30,605 nt of DNA from Clostridia bacterium. Its GTDB lineage: Bacteria; Bacillota_A; Clostridia; Christensenellales; Aristaeellaceae. The DNA is taken from assembly GCA_017530275.1 (NCBI GenBank), contig JAFXMP010000023.1:1-30605 (forward strand), read 5' to 3'. Below the pieces are notes generated by a model. It did not search any database and had not been told where the DNA came from. It saw only the letters and a program-made list of their open reading frames with translations. Shown piece by piece: positions 24,726 through 30,605 of the stretch (its first letter is position 1; every line of letters begins with the position of its first letter). Position numbers and translations under genes: made by a program.

Positions 24726-24736
24726 CACGTGAAAAA
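24721..24736 (+). promoter_or_regulatory. parS-like ParB/Spo0J-binding site
   Basis: TGTTTCACGTGAAAAA differs from the conserved bacterial parS sequence TGTTTCACGTGAAACA only at position 15. The inner TTTCACGTGAAA is a perfect 12-bp palindrome. parS sites nucleate ParB and load SMC, and in most bacteria they cluster around the replication origin. It lies in the convergent gap between the oxidoreductase and ftsH, 30 bp from the ftsH stop, where it disturbs no gene. Confidence 0.7.
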
Positions 24737-24765
24737 CCGCGCAGTGCAAAGATGCTCGAAGGGTG

Positions 24766-26601
24766 TCAGGCGGTTTCCGTCGATTCGTCCAGGATCTTCA
24801 TGAATTCATCGCCGGTGATGGTTTCCTTTTCCAGCAGATAGGCGGCTAATTTATGAAGCTGCTCCATGTTGGAGGAGAGGATTTCCCGGGCGGTATCATG
24901 GGCGGACTTGATGATGGCGTTCACCTCCGCGTCGATCTTGGCGGAAGTATCGGCGGAGCAGGCCAGGGACGTGTCGCCGCCTAAATACTGGTTGGTCACC
25001 GTTTCCAGGGCCACCATATCGAACTGGTCGCTCATGCCGTAGCGGGTCACCATGGCCCGGGCCAGGCGGGTGGCCTTTTCGATATCGTTGGACGCGCCGG
25101 AGGTAATGGAATGGAAGATCAGTTCTTCCGCCGTGCGGCCGCCGGTGAGGGTAACGAGCTGGTTCATGGCGTCCTCTTTGGACATGAGCACCCGTTCGTC
25201 CTCCTCCACCTGCATGGTATAACCCAAAGCCCCAGAGGTGCGGGGAATGATGGTGATCTTGGTCACGGGGGCGGAATGCTTCTGCCGGGCTGCCACCAGG
25301 GCATGGCCGATCTCATGGTAAGCGATGATCTTCTTTTCCTTGTCGGAGATCACTGCACCCTTGCGCTGGTAGCCCGCGATGACGGTTTCCACGCTTTCCT
25401 CCAAATCGTTCTGGAGAATGGTGCCGTGGCCCATGCGCACGGCACGCAGGGCGGCTTCGTTGATGATGTTGGCAAGCTCCGCGCCGGACGCGCCGGAAGT
25501 GGCACGGGCAACGGGGGAGAGGTCCACCGCACCGTCCATCTTCACGTTCTTGGCGTGTACCTTCAGGATGGCCAAGCGGCCCTGCAGGTCGGGAAGCTCC
25601 ACGGGGATGCGCCGGTCAAACCGGCCGGGGCGCAGCAGGGCGGGGTCTAAGATATCGGGCCGGTTGGTGGCCGCTAAGATCACCACGCCCTTTTTGCCGT
25701 CGAAACCGTCCATTTCAGCCAGCAGCTGGTTCAGGGTCTGTTCCCGTTCGTCGTTGCCGCCCACCATGCCGCCGTTGTCGCGCTTTTTGCCGATGGTGTC
25801 GATTTCATCGATGAACACGATGCAGGGGGCTTTTTCCTCCGCCTGCTTGAACAGGTCGCGCACCTTCGCCGCGCCCATGCCCACGAACATTTCCACGAAT
25901 TCCGAGCCGGAAATGGAGAAGAAAGGCACCTTGGCTTCCCCGGCCACGGCCTTGGCCAGCAGTGTTTTGCCCGTGCCCGGAGGGCCCACCAGCAGCGCGC
26001 CCTTGGGCAGCTTTGCGCCGATTTCGGCGTACTTGCCGGGATCGTGCAGAAAATCCACGATCTCGGTCAGGGCTTCCTTTGCTTCGTCCTGGCCCGCCAC
26101 GTCGGCAAAGGTTTTGCCGGTCTGGGATTCGATATAGATTTTCGCGTTGGATTTGCCTAAGGTCAGGGCTTCGCCGCCCATGCGCTTGGTCATGGTGTTC
26201 ATCAGCCACCGGCCAAGCAGCGCGAACAGCGCCATGGGCAGCACGAAAGAGATCAAAAGACTTAATAGGGGAGAGGCTTGGGTGGGGATTTCTGCGGCGA
26301 ACCTGACGTCTTTATCCAGCAAGCGCTGGGTCAGGGTATCGTCGCCGGGCCACACGCCGGTTTTGTATAAGGCAATGCGGCCATTATCGTCTTTGGCGGT
26401 GAACACCAGCATGCTGTCCTGGTAAGAGACTTCTTCCACTTTGCCGCTATCCACCATGGACAGGAAATCATCGTAGGTCATTTCCGTCACCTGGGGCTGC
26501 AGCAGAGCGGGAAATACGAAAATATTCAGCAGAAGCATCACGATGATGACGATTCCACAGTAATAAAGCATTTGCTTTCTTTGGTTTGGTTGTTCCTTCA
26601 T
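24766..26601 (-). CDS. ftsH: ATP-dependent zinc metalloprotease FtsH
   Basis: A 611-residue membrane AAA+ protease that degrades unassembled and short-lived membrane and cytosolic proteins. It has a TM helix at about 11-33, an extracytoplasmic loop to about 110, and a second TM helix at about 111-131. The AAA domain shows Walker A GPPGTGKT (206-213), the pore motif MFVG (238-241), Walker B VFIDE (262-266) and the second region of homology from NRPDILDP to GRFDRR (313-331). The protease has HEIGH (429-433, where HEAGH is usual) and the third zinc ligand D506 in [10 protein letters not shown]. Length is typical. Its own promoter and an AAGGAGGTG ribosome site lie upstream. Confidence 0.97.
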   Translation of the reverse strand: MKEQPNQRKQMLYYCGIVIIVMLLLNIFVFPALLQPQVTEMTYDDFLSMVDSGKVEEVSYQDSMLVFTAKDDNGRIALYKTGVWPGDDTLTQRLLDKDVRFAAEIPTQASPLLSLLISFVLPMALFALLGRWLMNTMTKRMGGEALTLGKSNAKIYIESQTGKTFADVAGQDEAKEALTEIVDFLHDPGKYAEIGAKLPKGALLVGPPGTGKTLLAKAVAGEAKVPFFSISGSEFVEMFVGMGAAKVRDLFKQAEEKAPCIVFIDEIDTIGKKRDNGGMVGGNDEREQTLNQLLAEMDGFDGKKGVVILAATNRPDILDPALLRPGRFDRRIPVELPDLQGRLAILKVHAKNVKMDGAVDLSPVARATSGASGAELANIINEAALRAVRMGHGTILQNDLEESVETVIAGYQRKGAVISDKEKKIIAYHEIGHALVAARQKHSAPVTKITIIPRTSGALGYTMQVEEDERVLMSKEDAMNQLVTLTGGRTAEELIFHSITSGASNDIEKATRLARAMVTRYGMSDQFDMVALETVTNQYLGGDTSLACSADTSAKIDAEVNAIIKSAHDTAREILSSNMEQLHKLAAYLLEKETITGDEFMKILDESTETA

Positions 26602-26627
26602 AGCGAATGAACACCTCCTTCGTGTAT

Positions 26628-26656
26628 ATTATCACTCAAAGGTAAAAGAAAGTCAA
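26628..26656 (-). promoter_or_regulatory. ftsH promoter
   Basis: On the minus strand: TTGACT (26651-26656), a 17-nt spacer, GATAAT (26628-26633). The start would fall only a few nucleotides before the AAGGAGGTG ribosome site, giving a short leader. No CIRCE or CtsR repeat was seen. Confidence 0.65.
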
Positions 26657-26730
26657 TGACCTGCCACAATAAAGACACGTTTTTGCGGGCGTCATTCAGC
26701 AGCGCGGTTCAAGAACATTTTAGGATCAGA

Positions 26731-26841
26731 AAGAGTTGAGAGTTGAGAGTGAAGAGCTGAGATTTAGTTAGTTAATCAAATAGGATCCTCTTGTGATAAA
26801 CACAATATCATCTCAACTCTTAACTCTCAACTCTCAACTCT
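26731..26841 (+). repeat. Heptad-arm inverted-repeat element, copy C
   Basis: The left arm is AAGAGTT, GAGAGTT, GAGAGTG, AAGAGCT, then GAGATTTA (26731-26766). The right arm (26810-26841) is the inverted heptad series ATCTCAACTCTTAACTCTC and onward. The outer flanks GATCAGA and TCTGATT also match as an inverted pair. The core shares an AT-rich start, ATAGG and CCT with copy B. It lies between ftsH and murA, in a non-coding gap of about 270 bp that otherwise shows only the ftsH promoter. Confidence 0.85.
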
Positions 26842-26870
26842 GATTAAAGCGTTCGTTTGAACCGTTCCGC

Positions 26871-28124
26871 TCATGTCCCAGCTGGCACCTTCTTCACTTC
26901 CGCCCCCAGGGCCTTTAGCTTGTTTTCCAGCCCTTCGTATCCCCGCATCAAATGACCGGCGGGGTCGGACAGCGTGGTGCGGCCCTGAGCAGTCAGCCCG
27001 GCCAGCATCAGGGCGGCGGCGGCCCGCAGGTCTGTGGCAGTCACATGAGCGCCGTTCAGGGTATAGCCGCCCTGGATCAGCGCTAATTGGCCTTCCACCC
27101 GGATGCGCGCCCCCAGGCGCTTGAGCTCCACCACGTGCATGTAACGGTTTTCAAATATGGTTTCCAGAATCACGGAAAGACCGTGGGTCTGAGTGGCAAC
27201 CACCATCAGCGGGGCCTGCATGTCCGTGGGGAAACCGGGATAGGATAAAGTACGGGCTTCCATTGGATGCTTGGCTTTGCCCCGCAGGCGCAGGCCGCGC
27301 ACGTCCTCCTGGCAGATCATGCCGGATTCGGTCAATTTGAACAGCAGGGCTCGCATATGGTCCGTGCGTGCTCCTTCCAGCAGTATGCTGCCCTCCGTCA
27401 GCGCCGCGGCGCAGGCCAGGGTGCCCGCTTCGATGCGGTCCGGGATGGGCGTGTATTCCGCCCCGTGCAGGCATTCCACGCCCTCGATGATGATGTTGGC
27501 CGTGCCAACTCCAGCGATGCGCGCGCCCATCAACGTCAAAAACCGGCAAAGATCGGTGACTTCCGGCTCTTTGGCGGCGTTTTCGATGCGGGTCACGCCC
27601 CGGGTGAGGGCCGCCGCCATGATCAGGTTTTCCGTGGCGCCCACGCTGGGGAAATCCAGGTAGATATTGGCTCCCCGCAGGCTGCCGCTCACCTGCGCTG
27701 CCCCGCCTTCCATTTCCACCTTCGCGCCAAGCTTCTGCAAGCCCTTCAAATGCAGGTCGATGGGACGCTGGCCGATGGCGCAGCCGCCCGGCATGGACAG
27801 ATGGCATTCCCCGCATCGGGCCAGCAGCGGGCCTAAGATCAGCACGGAAGCACGCATGGTGCGCAGCAGCGCGTTTTCCCGGGGACTCAGTACGCTTACG
27901 GCGCGGATGCGCACATGACCGTCTTCTACCCAAACCTCCGCGCCGCAGGCGCGCAGGATATCCAGCATGTGCTTTACGTCCGTCAGATCGGGCACCTGAT
28001 GAATGAGGATTTCCTCCTGGGTCAGCAAAGCCGCCGCCAGAATGGGCAGCACCGCGTTTTTCGCCGTGCTCACATGAACCTCCCCGGACAGCCGGGGCGA
28101 AAAATCGATCTGATACTGGGGCAT
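26871..28124 (-). CDS. murA: UDP-N-acetylglucosamine 1-carboxyvinyltransferase MurA
   Basis: A 417-residue enolpyruvyl transferase that adds PEP to UDP-GlcNAc, the first committed step of peptidoglycan synthesis and the target of fosfomycin. Visible active-site features are K22-N23 (STAKNAVLP), the loop Cys C115 in MPGGCAIGQRPIDLHLKG, and the catalytic Asp in PGFPTDMQAPLM. The Cys form is fosfomycin-sensitive in principle. The ATG at 28124 is preferred (GGAGG 8 nt upstream); a GTG three codons earlier is possible. The N-terminal motif is slightly divergent from the usual SGAKNAALP. Firmicutes often carry two copies, and I cannot tell which paralogue this is. Confidence 0.93.
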   Translation of the reverse strand: MPQYQIDFSPRLSGEVHVSTAKNAVLPILAAALLTQEEILIHQVPDLTDVKHMLDILRACGAEVWVEDGHVRIRAVSVLSPRENALLRTMRASVLILGPLLARCGECHLSMPGGCAIGQRPIDLHLKGLQKLGAKVEMEGGAAQVSGSLRGANIYLDFPSVGATENLIMAAALTRGVTRIENAAKEPEVTDLCRFLTLMGARIAGVGTANIIIEGVECLHGAEYTPIPDRIEAGTLACAAALTEGSILLEGARTDHMRALLFKLTESGMICQEDVRGLRLRGKAKHPMEARTLSYPGFPTDMQAPLMVVATQTHGLSVILETIFENRYMHVVELKRLGARIRVEGQLALIQGGYTLNGAHVTATDLRAAAALMLAGLTAQGRTTLSDPAGHLMRGYEGLENKLKALGAEVKKVPAGT

Positions 28125-28315
28125 GGGACACACCTCCGCAAAAGCATTCGTTTCGCGGTCATTGTGCCCGGCAACAGTCGATCATTTTCTGCTGGAAAAC
28201 AGGCGCAAAGCCGTTCCCAGCAAGTTTTTTTCAGCATAGCGGGGCGGAAATCCGGCGATTTGGCGGTTTCCAAGGCAGATTTTTGCGGATGGAAAAGAAT
28301 TCCTTGCTTCCGCGC

Positions 28316-28344
28316 TTTACAAATCATGCATATGATGATATAAT
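28316..28344 (+). promoter_or_regulatory. Promoter of the toxin-antitoxin and uvrB genes
   Basis: TTTACA (28316-28321), a 17-nt spacer, perfect TATAAT (28339-28344). The -10 is embedded in the operator palindrome. It lies 35 nt before the antitoxin start. The 28125-28315 part of the gap shows no gene. Confidence 0.85.
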
Positions 28345-28365
28345 TATATCGAAATATTGATATAA
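28337..28365 (+). promoter_or_regulatory. Autoregulatory operator of the toxin-antitoxin operon
   Basis: GATATAATTATATC (28337-28350) is a perfect 14-bp palindrome covering the -10 box. A further half-site GATATAA follows at 28359-28365, giving TATATC-N8-GATATA as a second inverted pair. ATCAT-GCAT-ATGAT (28323-28336) is another inverted repeat in the spacer. Phd/YefM antitoxins commonly bind such repeats with their toxin. Confidence 0.7.
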
Positions 28366-28378
28366 AGGAGGAATCATC

Positions 28379-28651
28379 ATGATGATTCGACCCTCCGCCG
28401 CGTTGCGGAACGATTACGCGGGCATTTCCGAACTGGCGAAAAGCACCAGCGAACCCATTTTTATCACCAAAAACGGGGAAGGCGATTTGGTGCTTATGAG
28501 CATTGAGGCGTATGAACGGCGGGAGCAACTGATGAAGCTACGGATGCGACTGATGCGGTCAGAACAGCAGAGGCTTTCCGGCGCCCCAACCATGACTACA
28601 GAAGAAGTGAGAAAAATGCTGAGGGATCGTATTCATGAAGTACAGGATTGA
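28379..28651 (+). CDS. Type II antitoxin, Phd/YefM family
   Basis: A 90-residue antitoxin. The N-terminal DNA-binding half has the Phd/YefM pattern: MIRPSAALRNDYAGISELAK, then PIFITKNGEGDLVLMSIEAYER (about 25-46). The C-terminal half is charged and helical (MTTEEVRKMLRDRIHEVQ) and would wrap the toxin. Two ATG codons stand in tandem at 28379 and 28382; AAAGGAGG (28364-28371) serves either. Its last 17 nt overlap the toxin gene, giving coupled translation with antitoxin made first. It probably represses its own promoter through the palindromes. Confidence 0.9.
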   Translation: MMIRPSAALRNDYAGISELAKSTSEPIFITKNGEGDLVLMSIEAYERREQLMKLRMRLMRSEQQRLSGAPTMTTEEVRKMLRDRIHEVQD

Positions 28652-28943
28652 GTATTTGCCACAGGCTATTGAAGATTTGCAGGCAATAGAAGATTGGTAC
28701 AGATTGAATTTCGATGACCGAACCGCTTTGCGTGTGTCAAATTCAATAGTAGATACGATACTCCGTCTGGAAGAGTTTCCGAACTCCGGCTCAATTCCAT
28801 CGGATGAATGGATGGCCCAGCAAGGTTTCAGATTAGTAATTGCAGGACGACACGTAGCTATCTATACGCAAGAAATGAATATTCTGTATATTCATCATAT
28901 TGCGGATACGCGCACGGAATATAATAAGCTATTTCATGTGTAA
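28635..28943 (+). CDS. Type II toxin, RelE/ParE superfamily
   Basis: A 102-residue toxin. It starts KYRIEYLPQAIEDLQAIEDW, the usual N-terminal strand and helix of ParE/RelE proteins, and ends with the strand pattern FRLVIAGRHVAIYTQ and LYIHHIADTRTEYNKLFHV. This places it in the superfamily of mRNA-cleaving interferases and gyrase inhibitors. The sequence does not decide between them; the Phd/YefM partner makes ribosome-dependent RNase more usual. It overlaps the antitoxin by 17 nt. It is somewhat more AT-rich than its neighbours (43% over 28681-28740), which suggests acquisition. Confidence 0.88.
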   Translation: MKYRIEYLPQAIEDLQAIEDWYRLNFDDRTALRVSNSIVDTILRLEEFPNSGSIPSDEWMAQQGFRLVIAGRHVAIYTQEMNILYIHHIADTRTEYNKLFHV

Positions 28944-28955
28944 GAAAGGAATCCC

Positions 28956-30605
28956 ATGGGTCAATTTGTATTGAAAGCCCCCTACACCGCCCGGGGGGAT
29001 CAGCCCCAGGCCATTGAAGCCCTGGCGAGAGGGGTGAAGGAGGGCATGCCCGCCCAGGTGCTGTTAGGGGTGACGGGCTCGGGCAAAACCTTCACCATGG
29101 CGTCCGTCATCGAAAAGGTGCAGCGGCCCACCCTGGTGATCGCCCACAACAAAACTTTAGCCGCCCAGCTGTGCAGCGAGTTCAAGGCGTTTTTCCCGGA
29201 CAGCGCGGTGGAGTATTTCGTTTCCTATTATGATTATTACCAGCCGGAAGCCTACATTCCATCCTCCGATACCTACATCGAAAAGGACGCGTCCGTCAAT
29301 CTGGAAATCGAACGCCTGCGTCACAGCGCCACCGCCGCCCTGAAGGAAAGGAACGACGTGATTATTGTCGCCTCCGTTTCCTGCATTTATTCTATGGGCG
29401 ACCCCAGCGAGTACGAGGGGCAGATGATTTCCCTGCGGCCCGGCATGAAAATGGACCCGAACGAACTGCTGCGCCGCCTGGTGGACATTCAGTACGAACG
29501 CAACGATGTGGCGTTTGAACGCGGAAATTTCCGCGTTCGGGGGGATACAGTGGAGGTGATCCCCAAAGGACAGCTTGAAAATGGCGTCCGAGTGGAGTTT
29601 TTCGGCGATGAGATCGACCGGATCAGCGAGTTTTCGGTGGTGGACGGGCATGTGCTGCACACCGTCCAGCATGTTCCCATTTTCCCCGCTACCCACTACG
29701 CCACCAACCAGGAAAACCGGGAAGAAAACATCGCCCGCATCGAGCGCGACATGGAGAAGCGGGTGGCGGAATTCGAGACGGAAGGCAAGCTGCTGGAGGC
29801 CCAGCGCATCGCCCAGCGCACGAAATACGATATTGAAATGCTGCGGGAAATCGGCTTCTGCACCGGGATCGAAAACTACAGCCGGTACTTCGACGGGCGC
29901 AAGGAAGGCGACCCGCCCTTTTGCCTGCTGGATTACTTCCCCAAGGGCTTTTTAGTGATGATCGACGAAAGCCACGTGACCGTTCCCCAGATTCGCGCCA
30001 TGTACGCCGGGGACCGGGCGCGGAAAAACATGCTGGTCAACTACGGTTTCCGCCTGCCCTCCGCCTTTGACAACCGGCCCCTGACCTATGAGGAATTTGA
30101 CGCCCGGGTGAAACAGGTGATTTATGTGTCCGCCACCCCCGCGCCTTACGAGCGGGAGCGGGCCAGCCAGATCGTGGAGCAGATCATCAGGCCCACGGGC
30201 CTGCTGGACCCCAAGATCATCGTGCGGCCCGCTACCGGCCAGGTGGACGATCTGGTGGGCGAAATCCATAAGGTAGTGGAAAAGAAGGAAAGGGTGCTGG
30301 TGACCACCCTGACCAAGAAAATGGCGGAGCGCCTGACGGACTATTTGGACGAACTGGGCATCCGGGTTCGTTACCTGCATTCCGATATTCAGACCTTGGA
30401 GCGCACCAAGCTGATTCGGGAGCTGCGCATGGGTGAATACGACGTGCTGGTGGGCATCAACCTGCTGCGCGAGGGCCTGGATCTGCCGGAGGTGGCGCTG
30501 GTTGCCATTCTGGACGCGGACAAGGAAGGCTTCCTGCGATCCGAAACCAGCCTGATTCAGACCATCGGCCGCGCCGCCCGCAACGTGGAGGGCCGCGTGA
30601 TCATG
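28956..30605 (+). CDS. uvrB: Excinuclease ABC subunit B, 3' end outside the window
   Basis: The first 550 residues of UvrB (about 660 are expected). It is the nucleotide-excision-repair helicase that verifies damage and loads UvrC. It shows Walker A GVTGSGKT (38-45), the damage-probing beta-hairpin region [20 protein letters not shown] (91-110), the DEAD-like box [11 protein letters not shown], and the C-terminal helicase motif [20 protein letters not shown]. The reading frame is open to the window edge. The ATG at 28956 follows AAGGA and lies 12 nt after the toxin stop, so it appears to be read from the toxin-antitoxin promoter or from a weak promoter within the toxin gene. No SOS box is seen before it. 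Confidence 0.96.
   Translation, partial: MGQFVLKAPYTARGDQPQAIEALARGVKEGMPAQVLLGVTGSGKTFTMASVIEKVQRPTLVIAHNKTLAAQLCSEFKAFFPDSAVEYFVSYYDYYQPEAYIPSSDTYIEKDASVNLEIERLRHSATAALKERNDVIIVASVSCIYSMGDPSEYEGQMISLRPGMKMDPNELLRRLVDIQYERNDVAFERGNFRVRGDTVEVIPKGQLENGVRVEFFGDEIDRISEFSVVDGHVLHTVQHVPIFPATHYATNQENREENIARIERDMEKRVAEFETEGKLLEAQRIAQRTKYDIEMLREIGFCTGIENYSRYFDGRKEGDPPFCLLDYFPKGFLVMIDESHVTVPQIRAMYAGDRARKNMLVNYGFRLPSAFDNRPLTYEEFDARVKQVIYVSATPAPYERERASQIVEQIIRPTGLLDPKIIVRPATGQVDDLVGEIHKVVEKKERVLVTTLTKKMAERLTDYLDELGIRVRYLHSDIQTLERTKLIRELRMGEYDVLVGINLLREGLDLPEVALVAILDADKEGFLRSETSLIQTIGRAARNVEGRVIM

Noticed and set aside
8092..26841. CRISPR array reading of the heptad repeats.
   Set aside because: Repeats are 7 bp with no spacers between them and are inverted around a single core; no cas genes are present.
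28379..28943. Toxin-antitoxin pair as part of the virion cluster (addiction cargo).
   Set aside because: It is separated from the cluster by the oxidoreductase, ftsH and murA, has its own promoter and is adjacent to uvrB.

Overview
The window looks like chromosomal DNA of a fairly GC-rich clostridial member of the Bacillota. Supporting signs are strong AGGAGG-type ribosome sites, occasional TTG starts, Firmicutes-type promoters, a Phage_holin_4_1-type holin, and host genes (rsmE, mtaB, ftsH, murA, uvrB) of Gram-positive character. I cannot name the species; a gut or rumen clostridium (for example Christensenellales) is a guess.

Left host region (1-5652): a membrane-anchored PQQ-type beta-propeller protein on the minus strand is divergent from an operon rsmE - small two-helix membrane protein - mtaB, which ends at a clear intrinsic terminator.

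Central region (5767-23481): a compact, entirely plus-strand virion gene cluster of about 17.7 kb. In order it holds a promoter with a Gram-positive SOS (LexA/Cheo) box just downstream, a small Cys-rich protein, terminase small and large subunits, portal, scaffold-like protein, N4-gp56-type major capsid protein, two small head/connector candidates, a nozzle-like tail protein, a putative internal/ejection protein, two small tail-structural proteins, a beta-helix tailspike, an SGNH-esterase receptor-binding protein, an NlpC/P60-SH3 endolysin, a small exported protein and a holin. The layout is podovirus-like: I see no tape measure, sheath or tube gene. I see no integrase, repressor, replication gene, recombinase or attachment site, and host genes flank both sides. 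The cluster can make, fill and release particles, but nothing in it replicates or integrates DNA. The two leading readings are a domesticated, SOS-controlled particle producer (gene-transfer-agent-like) or a defective prophage reduced to its late operon. The distal part of the SGNH fibre is strikingly AT-rich, which indicates a recently swapped receptor-binding module.

Right host region (23580-30605): a Gfo/Idh/MocA oxidoreductase, a bidirectional terminator, a 15/16 match to the ParB-binding parS site, ftsH and murA (both minus strand), then a Phd/RelE-type toxin-antitoxin pair with a palindromic autoregulatory promoter running directly into uvrB, which is cut by the window edge.

Three short dispersed elements (8092-8194, 12106-12227, 26731-26841) share an unusual architecture: arms built of 7-bp tandem repeats that are inverted copies of each other around a core of about 45-50 bp. 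Two of them sit inside the virion operon and one lies between ftsH and murA.
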